Shown: positions 9,736-19,049 of the stretch, in pieces
Layout of the letters: each line of letters begins with the position of its first letter
Position numbering within the stretch: position 1 is the stretch's first letter
NCBI RefSeq assembly: GCF_019343195.1
Contig: NZ_RPHB01000003.1
Span: 310,001-374,000 of the forward strand
Length of the DNA: 64,000 nucleotides
Source: Arthrospiribacter ruber
Lineage (GTDB): Bacteria > Bacteroidota > Bacteroidia > Cytophagales > Cyclobacteriaceae
Direction of reading: 5' to 3'
Position numbers and translations under genes: made by a program
Notes under the pieces: model-generated
Seen by the model: only the letters and a program-made list of their open reading frames with translations
Told to the model about the DNA's origin: nothing
The model's database searches: none

Positions 9736-10256
9736 TAAATTCCTCTTCTTCTCCTGTAAAACAACAGTTGAACAATTATACTCATTATAAATACAAAAAT
9801 ACTACTGAATATTATTTTTTGAACGACCGGTAGGAATAAATTAGTGCCTAGATTTTCAATATAAAAAAAGATAAGGTGGTGAAGCAAAAATAAAGGAATG
9901 CTGTAAGTCAAAAACCACCCAAAATTCATGTTGAGCATAGATGGCTGTAGGTCATCATCGTATCCTCCAGTTGGGGTCAAAACTTTTAACCATCCTGACC
10001 TTACAAATCCTAAAGCTACAGCAGATGCTGCATGAATGCCCAGAGTATCATAGAATAAATCTACTCCAAATCCCAATACAAATGCTATCAACATGGTTGG
10101 GACAGTTTTCATATCCACCGGAAGCAAAAGAATGTATAACACATAAAGAAAACAAAAAGCAGAGCCAAATAGTACCAGGTTTTTGAGCAACAATACCTGC
10201 ACGAAAAAATAAATGATAAAACCGATCACCAATAAAAAAATCCTACTGCTATTCAT
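9735..10256 (-). CDS. mreD: Rod-shape-determining protein MreD
   Basis: Small integral membrane protein (173 residues, about five or six membrane segments) of the elongasome that links MreC to the PBP2-RodA pair. Family sequence is weakly conserved; the segment LGFGVDLFYDTLGIHAASAVALGF is characteristic. Its start overlaps the end of mreC by 8 bp and its stop overlaps the mrdA start by 1 bp. Identification depends on hydropathy, that segment and gene order. Confidence 0.92.
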   Translation of the reverse strand: MNSSRIFLLVIGFIIYFFVQVLLLKNLVLFGSAFCFLYVLYILLLPVDMKTVPTMLIAFVLGFGVDLFYDTLGIHAASAVALGFVRSGWLKVLTPTGGYDDDLQPSMLNMNFGWFLTYSIPLFLLHHLIFFYIENLGTNLFLPVVQKIIFSSIFVFIMSIIVQLLFYRRRRGI

Positions 10257-11082
10257 TATTGACTCCGTTTGATTGGTACAATTCGTTCAATTCCTCCTCC
10301 TGATTATTTTCTACGAGATAGACATAGGAAACCCTGCTAAAATCTGCTGCCAACTCTATGGTAATGTCCAGGTAGTTGGTATCCGTTCCCTGACTTACTT
10401 CCAAAATGGTACCTATAGGAATACCCTCAGGAAAAACAGCATTGTAACCTGAAGTGACGACTTTATCTCCTTTTTCAATGGTAACATGTCGCGGTACATA
10501 CAAGAGTTTTGCCTGCTTTGGGTTTTTACCATCCCATTTGGTAGAACCAAACACCTCAGAGGAGGCGATTTTTGATGAAATCAATAGATCGGTATGCAAT
10601 ACAGAAATTACCGTTGCAAAATTTTTGGTAACGCCTTTTACCCTACCTATTGCCCCATCTTCATTAAAAACCCCCATTCCTTCTTTTATTCCATGCTTTG
10701 AACCTTTGTTTACAGTGATGAAATTCTGGGAAAGGTTAAGGGAATTGTTGATGACTTTGGCTCCTTTAAACTGAAAGCTGTGCAAAAGAGTACTGTCCAA
10801 TTCAATGAAAACACTGTCAGCCGGCTTTTTGAATGCTTCAAGCTCAGCCAGCAATTCCGCATTTTTTTCCACTAGGGCTTTATTGACAGAAGCCAAAGAG
10901 AAGTATTCCACTACACTATTTTGCGCAGCCAAAACGGATCCACTGACCTGATTGGCACTATTGAAAAATGCAGACCCTTGCGGAGAATTATAGGAGACTA
11001 TGAGCCAGATGGCGATTCCCTCCAATACCAAAAACAGTAAGAAAGCTCTTAATCGATAGAGAAATAGTAAAATGCGTTGCAT
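10249..11082 (-). CDS. mreC: Rod-shape-determining protein MreC
   Basis: Periplasmic scaffold of the elongasome, 277 residues. One N-terminal membrane helix (about residues 12-30) leads into a coiled coil (about 65-90, KALVEKNAELLAELEAFKK) and two beta-barrel domains with the family motif NKGSKHGIKEGMGV and KGDKVVTSGYNAVFPEGIPIG. It lies 7 bp downstream of mreB, so expression is probably coupled. Confidence 0.96.
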   Translation of the reverse strand: MQRILLFLYRLRAFLLFLVLEGIAIWLIVSYNSPQGSAFFNSANQVSGSVLAAQNSVVEYFSLASVNKALVEKNAELLAELEAFKKPADSVFIELDSTLLHSFQFKGAKVINNSLNLSQNFITVNKGSKHGIKEGMGVFNEDGAIGRVKGVTKNFATVISVLHTDLLISSKIASSEVFGSTKWDGKNPKQAKLLYVPRHVTIEKGDKVVTSGYNAVFPEGIPIGTILEVSQGTDTNYLDITIELAADFSRVSYVYLVENNQEEELNELYQSNGVNNE

Positions 11083-11089
11083 CCAGACA

Positions 11090-12118
11090 TCAGGTCATCA
11101 AAACGGTTCTGAAATTATGAATATTTTTCAGTGCGGTGCCAGTACCTCTCACCACAGCTCTAAGCGGATCCTCAGCTATGTGGATAGGAAGTTTGGTTTT
11201 TTGATGTAATCTTTTGTCCAGACCTTTCAACAAAGCCCCCCCTCCAGTTAGGTGGATCCCATTATCATAAATATCTGCAGAAAGTTCCGGTGGTGCAATT
11301 TCCAGGGCTTTTAATACAGCCTCTTCTATTTTAGATACAGATTTATCCAGTGCGAAGGCAATTTCAGAATAAGACACCTTAATTACTTTTGGAATACCTG
11401 TCATCAGGTCTCTTCCTCTGATTTCATAATCTTCCGGTGCATCATCCAGTTCGGTCAAAGCCGATCCTATGGCAATTTTGACTTTTTCGGCCGAGCGCTC
11501 ACCTATCAACAGGTTGTGCTGCCTTCTCATATAATCCAGGATGTCTTTGGTAAAAGTATCCCCAGCTACCCGTATGGATTGGTCAGCTACGATACCAGAA
11601 AGGGCAATCAGAGCAATCTCAGTAGTACCACCTCCGATATCCACAATCATGGACCCCATTGGTTTTTCTATGTCTATACCTATACCTATGGCAGCTGCGA
11701 TAGGCTCATATACCATGTATACCTCTTTGGCACCTGCGTGCTCAGCGGAATCCCTCACTGCTCTTTTTTCCACTTCGGTAATCCCTGAAGGAATACAGAT
11801 CACCATCCTGTGGGATTTGGGAAACATGCTTTTTTTATGGCCCGGGATCATCTTGATCAGACCCCTGATCATCTGCTCAGCAGCGTAGAAATCAGCAATC
11901 ACACCATCTTTAAGAGGGCGGATTGTTTTGATATTCTCGTGCGTCTTTTCGTGCATGTTCATCGCATCTTTTCCTACTGCCAAGACCCTATTGGAAGTCC
12001 TGTCAATAGCAATGATGGAAGGCTCATCTACGACTATTTTGTCTTTATGTATGATCAGCGTATTAGCTGTACCTAGATCTATGGCAATGTCACTTGAAAA
12101 AAAATCGAATAATCCCAT
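11090..12118 (-). CDS. mreB: Rod-shape-determining protein MreB, bacterial actin
   Basis: Actin-like ATPase that forms membrane filaments guiding cell-wall synthesis. The phosphate 1 loop DLGTANTLI (residues about 14-22), phosphate 2 loop DIGGGTTEIA and adenosine motif GGGALLKGLD are intact over 342 residues. First gene of the minus-strand operon mreB-mreC-mreD-mrdA-rodA, transcribed away from rimP. A promoter-like TAATTTTG box lies about 80 bp upstream. Confidence 0.98.
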   Translation of the reverse strand: MGLFDFFSSDIAIDLGTANTLIIHKDKIVVDEPSIIAIDRTSNRVLAVGKDAMNMHEKTHENIKTIRPLKDGVIADFYAAEQMIRGLIKMIPGHKKSMFPKSHRMVICIPSGITEVEKRAVRDSAEHAGAKEVYMVYEPIAAAIGIGIDIEKPMGSMIVDIGGGTTEIALIALSGIVADQSIRVAGDTFTKDILDYMRRQHNLLIGERSAEKVKIAIGSALTELDDAPEDYEIRGRDLMTGIPKVIKVSYSEIAFALDKSVSKIEEAVLKALEIAPPELSADIYDNGIHLTGGGALLKGLDKRLHQKTKLPIHIAEDPLRAVVRGTGTALKNIHNFRTVLMT

Positions 12119-12198
12119 TATATTTTTTTGATAGAATTGGTCTTTGATTTAAGAGTCAAACTTAGCACAATCTGTGCAGAACATTCAACGTGGGTCGG

Positions 12199-12231
12199 CA
12201 AAATTATTATCTAATTCTCAATTTATTACAA
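12199..12231 (-). promoter_or_regulatory. Candidate mreB operon promoter
   Basis: Read on the minus strand, TAATTTTG (12206-12199) fits the Bacteroidota -7 consensus TAnnTTTG, and a TTG at 12231-12229 lies 22 nt upstream as a possible -33 box. Spacing is at the long end of the known range. Confidence 0.5.
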
Positions 12232-12245
12232 GAATGCTGTTTTTT

Positions 12246-12272
12246 TTTGTGGGAATAATTTTGTTACCTTTG
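12246..12272 (+). promoter_or_regulatory. Candidate rimP-nusA-infB promoter
   Basis: TACCTTTG at 12265-12272 is a perfect TAnnTTTG -7 box. A TTTG at 12246-12249 lies 15 nt upstream, which is short compared with the usual 19-21 nt, so the -33 assignment is uncertain. Confidence 0.55.
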
Positions 12273-12295
12273 TAGCGTATTATCCAAGGTAACAG

Positions 12296-12315
12296 GAGGG
12301 GACATGAGTCCCCTC
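12296..12315 (+). promoter_or_regulatory. Hairpin in the rimP leader
   Basis: A perfect 8-bp hairpin, gaggggac (12296-12303) and gtcccctc (12308-12315), with a 4-nt loop, lies 25 nt before the rimP ATG. It is followed by tttcgttt, a weak T-tract. It could be an attenuator or a leader element acting on the rimP-nusA-infB transcript. Confidence 0.6.
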
Positions 12316-12340
12316 TTTCGTTTAATGCCCTAATAATGAT

Positions 12341-12811
12341 ATGAGTACCAAACAAACCATAGAAGAAATAGCCGCAAAGCATTTGCCTGACGAAAGCCAC
12401 TTTGTAGTGGAAGTCTCGCTTGTAGACAAGGGAGGCAAATCCTTGGTGAAAATTCTTATAGATTCGGATACAGGTTTAAATATAGATACCTGTGCCAAAG
12501 TCAGTAGGTCAGTAGGAGAGGAAATCGAGGCCAAGGAAATATTGGATCAGGCCTATGTGCTGGAAGTATCTTCTCCAGGATTGGATTATCCGCTTTCTTC
12601 CAAAAGACAGTACCAAAAGAATATAGGAAGAAAACTTAGAGTAAGTCTGGTGGATGGCAAAGAAGTGGAAGGCGATCTGATCGGTGTTTCTGATTCAGAT
12701 ATTACCCTCAAAGTGAAAGTAAAAGTTAAAGGGAAAAAAGCTACTGAAGAGGAATTGAAGGTAGCTTTGGACCAAATAAAAAAGTCAATTGTGTTAGTCT
12801 CTTTTAAATAA
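12341..12811 (+). CDS. rimP: Ribosome maturation factor RimP
   Basis: Cytoplasmic factor needed for 30S subunit maturation. The 156-residue protein has the RimP N-terminal domain with HFVVEVSLVDKGG and LVKILIDSDTGLNID, the motif YVLEVSSPGLDYPL, and the C-terminal Sm-like domain (GKEVEGDLIGVSDSDITLKV). First gene of the conserved rimP-nusA-infB operon, 5 bp before nusA. Confidence 0.96.
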   Translation: MSTKQTIEEIAAKHLPDESHFVVEVSLVDKGGKSLVKILIDSDTGLNIDTCAKVSRSVGEEIEAKEILDQAYVLEVSSPGLDYPLSSKRQYQKNIGRKLRVSLVDGKEVEGDLIGVSDSDITLKVKVKVKGKKATEEELKVALDQIKKSIVLVSFK

Positions 12812-12816
12812 AAAAA

Positions 12817-14061
12817 ATGGATGCTAAAGTTCTAATAGAATCATTTGCAGAGTTTGCAAGGTCTAAAAATGTGGATCGCCCTACGATGATCCGAATTCTT
12901 GAAGATGTTTTTAGAGCGATGATTCGCAAGAAGTATGAAACCGATGAAAATTTTGATGTAACCATCAATGCGGATAAGGGTGACTTAGAAATCCTGAGAA
13001 TCAGAGAGATTGTAGATGACAATTCCGAAGATATCTGGGATTTTGACAAAATCAGTCTTTCGGAGGCTCAGAAGATTGAGCCGGATTTTGAAGTCGGTGA
13101 AGAGGTGTATGAGAAAATAGAACTGGAAGAGTTTGGCAGAAGAGCTGTCATGATGGCCCGTCAGACGCTGATCCAAAGGATAAAGGACCTAGAAAAAGAC
13201 CTTCTTTTCAACCAATATGAAGAATTGGTAGGAGAAATCATCTCTGCGGAAGTTTATCAGATCTTAGGAAGAGAAGTGCTTTTGATCGATGGAGAAGGTA
13301 ATGAACTTATTCTACCCAAAGGCGAACAGATTCCAAAAGACAGATTCAGAAAAGGGGATACCGTAAGGGCTATTGTCCACAAAGTGGAAATGGTCAACGG
13401 CAACCCTAAAATCATCCTTTCAAGAACTTCTCCGATTTTCTTGGAGAGATTGTTTGAAAATGAAGTGCCTGAAGTATTTGACGGATTGATTACCATCAGA
13501 AAAATCGTCCGTGAACCGGGGGAAAGAGCCAAAGTGGCAGTGGAATCTTATGACGATAGAATCGATCCTGTAGGTGCCTGTGTTGGTATGAAAGGCAGTA
13601 GAATCCATGCCATCGTAAGGGAACTGCAAAACGAGAATATTGACGTGATCAATTATACAGATAACCTAGAGCTTTATGTGGCCAGGGCACTTAGTCCGGC
13701 CAAAGTGAGTTCTATCAATGCTGATTCAGAAAATAAAAGGCTTTCCGTTTACCTTAAACCGGACCAAGTATCCATGGCCATAGGAAAAGGTGGTTTCAAC
13801 ATCCGCTTGGCATCCAGATTGGTAGGTTATGAAATAGATGTATTCAGAGAGCTAAGTGATGCTGAAGAGGAAGATGTTGACCTGGAAGAATTTGTTGACG
13901 AAATTGACAACTGGGTAATTGATGAATTGAAAAAAACAGGTTTGGATACAGCAAAAAGTGTCTTGTCTTTGACCAAAGAGGATTTGTTGAGAAGAACAGA
14001 ACTTGAGGAAGAGACTATAGATGAAGTATTTAAAATCTTAAAACAGGAATTTGAACAATAA
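12817..14061 (+). CDS. nusA: Transcription termination/antitermination factor NusA
   Basis: RNA polymerase-binding elongation factor. Over 414 residues it shows the N-terminal RNAP-binding domain, an S1 domain (about 130-200), and KH domains with GACVGMKGSRI and the second KH loop AIGKGGFNIRLASRL (about residues 323-340). A short helical region remains at the C-terminus, without the two acidic repeats of the E. coli protein. Operon partner of rimP and infB. Confidence 0.97.
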   Translation: MDAKVLIESFAEFARSKNVDRPTMIRILEDVFRAMIRKKYETDENFDVTINADKGDLEILRIREIVDDNSEDIWDFDKISLSEAQKIEPDFEVGEEVYEKIELEEFGRRAVMMARQTLIQRIKDLEKDLLFNQYEELVGEIISAEVYQILGREVLLIDGEGNELILPKGEQIPKDRFRKGDTVRAIVHKVEMVNGNPKIILSRTSPIFLERLFENEVPEVFDGLITIRKIVREPGERAKVAVESYDDRIDPVGACVGMKGSRIHAIVRELQNENIDVINYTDNLELYVARALSPAKVSSINADSENKRLSVYLKPDQVSMAIGKGGFNIRLASRLVGYEIDVFRELSDAEEEDVDLEEFVDEIDNWVIDELKKTGLDTAKSVLSLTKEDLLRRTELEEETIDEVFKILKQEFEQ

Positions 14062-14090
14062 TTAAAGGCCGATTTCCATTATAATTGGCC

Positions 14091-14098
14091 TATATTTG
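14091..14098 (+). promoter_or_regulatory. Candidate internal -7 box before infB
   Basis: TATATTTG matches TAnnTTTG and lies 31 nt upstream of the infB ATG. It overlaps the 3' arm of a small hairpin (aggccgat 14066-14073, attggcct 14084-14091, one G-U pair). No clear -33 box is seen. Confidence 0.4.
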
Positions 14099-14129
14099 CC
14101 AAAACTATATTATAGAGAGTTTTTAGCGT

Positions 14130-17045
14130 ATGTCGGAAGAAAGAACCATGAGATTGGGCCAAGTAGCCAGGAAACTCAACGTAGGTATATCTACGATTGT
14201 AGATTCTTTGGCCAAAAAAGGCTTTGATGTAGAAAATAATCCCAACTCCAAAATCAACATGGAGCAGTTTAACATGTTGGCCAAGGAGTTTAAGTCCTCT
14301 GCTATGGAAAAAGAAGAGGCGTCCCACCTTTCTATCGGAAAGCGTCACCATGAGACCTTTACAATAGAAGCGGAATCTGATGCAAAAGAAGAAAAGAAAT
14401 CTGAACCTGCAGCAGAGAGCAAGCCAAAAGAAGAAGCTAAGCCCGAGCCTAAGCCTCAACCAAAGCCTCAACAACCGGCCAAAGAATCCGAACCCGAGGT
14501 GGATAAGGTCACGGCTGAAGCACCCAAGCTCCAAGGAATAAAGGTTTTGGGTAAGATTGATCTCAATCCCAAAAAGGAAGCTCCTAAAAAAGAGGAGCCA
14601 AAACCTGAAATTAAAGAAGAACCAAAGCCAAAGGTAGAAACTGCTGCACCTGAAGCCAAAAAAGAAGAAAAACCTCAGGCTGTGAAGCCTCAGCCATCTG
14701 ACGACGCAAAAAAAGAAGTAAAGAAAGAAAATATAGTTGAGAAAAAGGCAGAGACTCCTCCTAAAGAGCAGCCTCCTAAGCAAGAGCCAAAAGCTCCACA
14801 GCCAGCCCCTGAAGTAAAAGAGCCGGTGACGCCTGCAGAACCTCAGAACAGAGTTATCGCAGCCAAAGCAGATGCGCTCAAAGGCTTGACTGTCTTGGGT
14901 AAGATCGAACTTCCTGACGATAGGTCTAAGAAAAAGGGTAAACCTGTGGCCTCTTCGGATGAGAAAGGCAAGGAGAAAAAGAAAAGACCTCGAAAGAGAA
15001 TCGATAAAAATACTGGTGGTCCAAACCAACAGAATAGACCTGCAGCAGGTAAACCCGGTCAAGGTGGAGGGCCTAATCAAAATAAGGACCGAAGAAACCA
15101 AGGAGGTAAAGGTCGAGGTCAGCAGAATGCCGGTAGGGTACAGAAAGCTGAACCAACACAGAAAGAAATACAAGACCAAATCAAGCAAACACTTGCAAGA
15201 CTCCAAGGAGGAGGTAAGTCAGGTGGAGGCAAATCAAAAAGAAGAGACAAGAGGGTTGAAAAGTCCAGAGAAGACTTTGAAGGAACAGAAGAAAGCAAAG
15301 TACTAAAAGTAACCGAGTTTATTTCTGCCAATGACCTTGCATCTTTGATGGACGTTTCTGTTAATCAGGTGATTTCTGCCTGTATGTCTTTGGGGATGTT
15401 CGTATCCATCAATCAAAGGCTTGATGCAGAAGCCATCACCATTATTGCAGATGAATTTGACTACGAAGTAGAATTTACCAAGCCTGATGAGGAGGAAAAT
15501 ATAGTAGAAGAGGAAGACAATCCGGACGATGTAAAACACAGAGCCCCGATTGTCACCATCATGGGTCACGTAGATCATGGTAAGACATCACTTTTGGATT
15601 ATATCAGAAGATCTAAAGTAACCGATGCGGAAGCAGGAGGTATCACACAGCACATCGGTGCTTATGATGTGACCACCGAAAACGGTGAAAAAATTGCATT
15701 CCTTGATACGCCAGGACACGAAGCCTTTACAGCTATGAGGGCCAGAGGTGCCAAAATCACTGACGTTGCCATTATCGTGATTGCAGCTGATGATGACATC
15801 ATGCCTCAGACCAAAGAAGCCATCAACCACGCACAAGTGGCTGGGGTTCCTATGATATTTGCGATCAACAAGATTGATAAGCCAAATGCCAACCCTAATA
15901 AAATCAAGGAACAGCTTGCCAATATGAACCTTCTAGTGGAGGAATGGGGTGGAAAATACCAGTCCCAGGACATCTCTGCCAAGACAGGCGTTGGTGTAGA
16001 TGACTTGCTGGAAAAAGTACTACTTGAAGCTGAAGTGCTTGAGCTAACGGCCAATGCCAATAAAAATGCTGTAGGTACAGTAGTGGAAGCATCCTTGGAT
16101 AAAGGTCGAGGTTATGTGACTACGGTGATGGTGCAGGCAGGTACGCTTAGAATTGGAGATGTAATGCTTGCCGGTCAGCATTATGGCAAAGTGAAAGCCA
16201 TGACAGACCACAAAGGTAAAAAGCTGAGTCAAGCAGGTCCTTCTACCCCTGTACAGGTATTGGGTCTTAGCGGTGCTCCACAAGCAGGCGATACCTTCAA
16301 AGTCTATGACAGCGAACGTGAAGCAAGAGAAATAGCCAACTCCAGAGAGCAGATCCTCAGAGAGCAAAGCATGAGGACCAAAAAGCACATTACACTGGAT
16401 GAAATCGGCCGAAGGCTTGCTATCGGAAGCTTTAAAGAGCTTAATATCATTATCAAAGGTGATGTGGATGGTTCGGTAGAAGCCTTGTCTGATTCCTTGC
16501 TGAAACTTTCCAAAGAAGAGGTTTCTGTAAATATCATCCACAAAGGTGTGGGTCAGATTTCTGAATCAGATGTATTACTTGCTTCGGCTTCTGATGCGAT
16601 CATCTTGGGATTCCAGGTAAGACCTTCTCCAAATGCCAAGAAACTTGCAGAACAGGAAGAAATCGAAATCCGTCACTATTCTATCATTTATGATGCCATC
16701 AATCAGATTAAAGATGCCATTGAAGGTATGCTTGAGCCTGAATTCGAAGAAGTCATCACTGGTAATGTACAGGTAAGGGAAGTCTTCAAAATTTCCAAAA
16801 TCGGTACTGTGGCAGGATGTTACGTGACTGATGGTTATGTGACCAGGAAAAATAAGATCAGGATTATCCGGGATGGAATTGTAATCCATGACGGCGAAAT
16901 TGATCAGCTGAAGCGTTTCAAAGATGACGTGGCAGAGGTGAAAGCCGGATATGAATGTGGTATTTCTATCAAGAAGTTCAACGATATACTTATCGATGAT
17001 ACCATTGAAGGTTACATGATGCAGGAAATAAAAAAGAAAAAATAA
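14130..17045 (+). CDS. infB: Translation initiation factor IF-2
   Basis: GTPase that brings initiator tRNA to the 30S subunit. It has 971 residues. An IF2_N helical module (about 1-60) is followed by a very long Lys/Glu/Pro/Gln-rich disordered region (about 70-410). A second IF2_N module follows ([26 protein letters not shown] is its core), then the G domain with GHVDHGKT (near residue 478), DTPGHEAF and NKIDKP, and C-terminal beta-barrel domains. Last gene of the rimP operon, with a strong terminator behind it. Confidence 0.98.
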   Translation: MSEERTMRLGQVARKLNVGISTIVDSLAKKGFDVENNPNSKINMEQFNMLAKEFKSSAMEKEEASHLSIGKRHHETFTIEAESDAKEEKKSEPAAESKPKEEAKPEPKPQPKPQQPAKESEPEVDKVTAEAPKLQGIKVLGKIDLNPKKEAPKKEEPKPEIKEEPKPKVETAAPEAKKEEKPQAVKPQPSDDAKKEVKKENIVEKKAETPPKEQPPKQEPKAPQPAPEVKEPVTPAEPQNRVIAAKADALKGLTVLGKIELPDDRSKKKGKPVASSDEKGKEKKKRPRKRIDKNTGGPNQQNRPAAGKPGQGGGPNQNKDRRNQGGKGRGQQNAGRVQKAEPTQKEIQDQIKQTLARLQGGGKSGGGKSKRRDKRVEKSREDFEGTEESKVLKVTEFISANDLASLMDVSVNQVISACMSLGMFVSINQRLDAEAITIIADEFDYEVEFTKPDEEENIVEEEDNPDDVKHRAPIVTIMGHVDHGKTSLLDYIRRSKVTDAEAGGITQHIGAYDVTTENGEKIAFLDTPGHEAFTAMRARGAKITDVAIIVIAADDDIMPQTKEAINHAQVAGVPMIFAINKIDKPNANPNKIKEQLANMNLLVEEWGGKYQSQDISAKTGVGVDDLLEKVLLEAEVLELTANANKNAVGTVVEASLDKGRGYVTTVMVQAGTLRIGDVMLAGQHYGKVKAMTDHKGKKLSQAGPSTPVQVLGLSGAPQAGDTFKVYDSEREAREIANSREQILREQSMRTKKHITLDEIGRRLAIGSFKELNIIIKGDVDGSVEALSDSLLKLSKEEVSVNIIHKGVGQISESDVLLASASDAIILGFQVRPSPNAKKLAEQEEIEIRHYSIIYDAINQIKDAIEGMLEPEFEEVITGNVQVREVFKISKIGTVAGCYVTDGYVTRKNKIRIIRDGIVIHDGEIDQLKRFKDDVAEVKAGYECGISIKKFNDILIDDTIEGYMMQEIKKKK

Positions 17046-17070
17046 TTCTTGATTTATATTGATCTTTCAA

Positions 17071-17107
17071 AGAGGAACTGTTAATCTGACAGTTCCTCTT
17101 TATTTTT
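17071..17107 (+). terminator. infB operon terminator
   Basis: Perfect 11-bp hairpin agaggaactgt (17071-17081) and acagttcctct (17089-17099) with a 7-nt loop, followed by ttatttttg. Confidence 0.85.
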
Positions 17108-17108
17108 G
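17101..17108 (+). promoter_or_regulatory. Possible -7 box inside the infB terminator tail
   Basis: TATTTTTG fits TAnnTTTG and sits in the T-tract of the infB terminator, 5 bp before the ATG of the small membrane ORF. A start site at the usual distance would fall about on that ATG. Confidence 0.3.
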
Positions 17109-17113
17109 TACGT

Positions 17114-17305
17114 ATGATTTCAGCTTTTCAGATTATTTTCATGGTAGTCTTTTATGTCTCTGTATCTAAGCTGTTGCTTGGAATGATTAAGCCTGTATAT
17201 GTTTTATGGTTTTTGGACCGATGTAATAGAAAAAAGGTCTTAAAACTTTATGGAGCAATAGCATTACTGTCTTTATTATTCTGGAAAATTTCAGATGGCT
17301 TCTGA
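17114..17305 (+). CDS. Small membrane protein, 63 aa, unknown
   Basis: Two hydrophobic segments (about residues 4-27 and 46-58) flank a basic hinge, LDRCNRKKVLKLYG. That pattern looks constrained and resembles small uncharacterised Cytophagales membrane proteins I remember, but I cannot name a family. No clear ribosome-binding site precedes the ATG; Met10 at 17141 is another possible start. The gene lies between infB and another small membrane-anchored protein. A chance ORF cannot be excluded. Confidence 0.5.
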   Translation: MISAFQIIFMVVFYVSVSKLLLGMIKPVYVLWFLDRCNRKKVLKLYGAIALLSLLFWKISDGF

Positions 17306-17403
17306 CTGGTTCTGAATATTTTAATGAAAGAAAGAAAGATTGTACTTTTATATTTTTTTGAAACAAAAAAAATGTTTTACATTTCAGGCTGAAATATTCA
17401 ATT

Positions 17404-17949
17404 GTGAGGAGATCTATTGCCATATTTTTATTGTGCTGTTTTGCATTGTACCATTTTGGGTATTATGTGGCTTATTTTTCATTTAATCTTCAAATCGAAA
17501 AAAACTGGATAGAGAAAATTTACGCAGAGAATCTTGAGCAAGGAGAAGAGCGCCTGCTTGAAATTCCAATGAGCCTTCCCTACATGGCCGATGAGGAAGA
17601 TTTTCGGACTACCAATACACAGTTTGAAAAAGATGGTAAAATTTACCGTGCGGTAAAGCAAAGGTATTTTCAGGACACCTTGCAGATCATATACGTTCCT
17701 GATTCAGCAAAAAGTGCATTGGATCACACCATTAAGCAATGGATCAGTTCATTGGTACAGGATGAAATGCCTGACGGAAAAAGCAATTCATTGTTATCTA
17801 AAACATTTATAAAGGATTATGTGCAGCCTGACAATCCCCTTGAATTCGGCTGGATACACGTTGAGCAAAAACAATTGATAGGGTTTATTTTTTCAGCTTA
17901 TGATAACCAATTTTTGAACATCGATACGCCTCCTCCAGAGTCGGTGTAA
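17404..17949 (+). CDS. Membrane-anchored periplasmic protein, unknown, 181 aa
   Basis: An N-terminal hydrophobic segment (residues about 4-24, IAIFLLCCFALYHFGYYVAY) anchors or exports a soluble domain rich in acidic and aromatic residues. The start is a GTG, the first start codon before the hydrophobic segment; an ATG would come too late. I do not recognise the family. It is followed by a 160-bp structured leader and the outer-membrane/haloperoxidase operon, but nothing shows that it belongs to that operon. Confidence 0.75.
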   Translation: MRRSIAIFLLCCFALYHFGYYVAYFSFNLQIEKNWIEKIYAENLEQGEERLLEIPMSLPYMADEEDFRTTNTQFEKDGKIYRAVKQRYFQDTLQIIYVPDSAKSALDHTIKQWISSLVQDEMPDGKSNSLLSKTFIKDYVQPDNPLEFGWIHVEQKQLIGFIFSAYDNQFLNIDTPPPESV

Positions 17950-17977
17950 TTTCTCCATAGGGTTAATTCCGGTAATC

Positions 17978-18069
17978 AATGCTTTCTTAAAGCATTCAGT
18001 AAGCACTATGGGTCCTTACAATGGGAATACTGTATTTGTTTAGGCTTGCTTTAAGCCCAATTACAATAC
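17978..18069 (+). promoter_or_regulatory. Structured leader before the barrel/PAP2/DUF3179 operon
   Basis: Two potential stem-loops precede the operon. The first is a perfect 8-bp hairpin, aatgcttt (17978-17985) and aaagcatt (17989-17996). The second is a longer interrupted stem with outer arms gtatt (18032-18036) and aatac (18065-18069) and inner arms ggctt (18043-18047) and aagcc (18053-18057). No T-tract follows, so neither looks like a plain terminator. Confidence 0.4.
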
Positions 18070-18109
18070 GGAAATGGCCAGAAATTACATCAAACCTAAT
18101 CTATCAAAA

Positions 18110-19048
18110 ATGAAAAATCTGATTTATGCATCAGGGCTAGCTGTCCTTTTGCAGTTTATTTATATCGCTCCCTCTCAGGGGCAATTGCCATTTGATGAAA
18201 TTATGATGTCAAATGGGGAAGTTTGCGCAGCACTTATGTTTGAGCACGGCACTTGGAACAGGTATTGGGAGGGGGATTTCCTAAGAGAGAATGCCAATAT
18301 CGGGACACTTACCAGACAACTGATCATGCCATACGTGGCTGTTGGTATTGGTAAGCATGTGAATTTTATGGCGAGTATTCCTTATGTCCGTACTGAGGCT
18401 TCAGGAGGTACTCAAGCTGGACAGGAAGGAATTCAGGATCTCAGCCTTTCTTTTAAAGTAAAATGGTTGGAAAAACGGGCCGGAGCAGGGAATTTTTCTT
18501 TACTCACCAATACCAATTTTAATACTCCTGTAGGTCCATACCTGTCCGATTACATGCCATTCAGTATTGGAGCAGGAGCACCTGAGCTTGGCATGCGCGG
18601 AATTGTCAGTTATAGGACAGATTTTGGACTCGTTGCCAGAACTTCCATGGCCTATCTATGGAGAGGGCAGACCCAAATAGAAAGGGATTATTATTACGAA
18701 AATGGTAGTGTTTACTCTTCTTTTATGAATGTCCCCAATGCGGTAAATTTCCATGCAGCACTGGCTTATTGGCTACTTGATGACCAATTAAGGATAGAAG
18801 CCACCTTTCAAAGTCTCAACTGCCTGACCGGTGATGATATCAGGTCTTACAATAGACCACAGCCTACCAATAAAATGGATTTTGCCCAAGTGGGTACTTG
18901 GATTCAATACTACATCAAAGGGCGTCAAGGCTTAGGCACAATTGCCTATGTAAATCACACCGTTAGCGGCAGAAACATGGGGAAATTTACCACCGTCGGA
19001 TTGGGGCTGACTTATCAGTTCCAAGCATTCAACAAATCTTCCAACTGA
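18110..19048 (+). CDS. Outer-membrane beta-barrel protein (first of the four-gene operon)
   Basis: Secreted protein of 312 residues from the ATG at 18110, which starts directly at the signal peptide (MKNLIYASGLAVLLQFIY, cleavage near SQGQ). An in-frame ATG at 18074 would add twelve residues ahead of the signal and is less likely. The rest alternates aromatic and small residues in short amphipathic strands and ends in a strand GLTYQFQAF, as expected for a transporter-like barrel with an MetA-type porin fold. The next gene begins one base after the stop. The substrate is unknown. Confidence 0.85.
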   Translation: MKNLIYASGLAVLLQFIYIAPSQGQLPFDEIMMSNGEVCAALMFEHGTWNRYWEGDFLRENANIGTLTRQLIMPYVAVGIGKHVNFMASIPYVRTEASGGTQAGQEGIQDLSLSFKVKWLEKRAGAGNFSLLTNTNFNTPVGPYLSDYMPFSIGAGAPELGMRGIVSYRTDFGLVARTSMAYLWRGQTQIERDYYYENGSVYSSFMNVPNAVNFHAALAYWLLDDQLRIEATFQSLNCLTGDDIRSYNRPQPTNKMDFAQVGTWIQYYIKGRQGLGTIAYVNHTVSGRNMGKFTTVGLGLTYQFQAFNKSSN

Positions 19049-19049
19049 T

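Noticed and set aside
14079-15206. 375-codon minus-strand ORF with very Phe/Leu-rich sequence
   Set aside because: It is antisense to the Lys/Glu/Pro-rich part of infB; low-complexity codons on one strand leave the other open.
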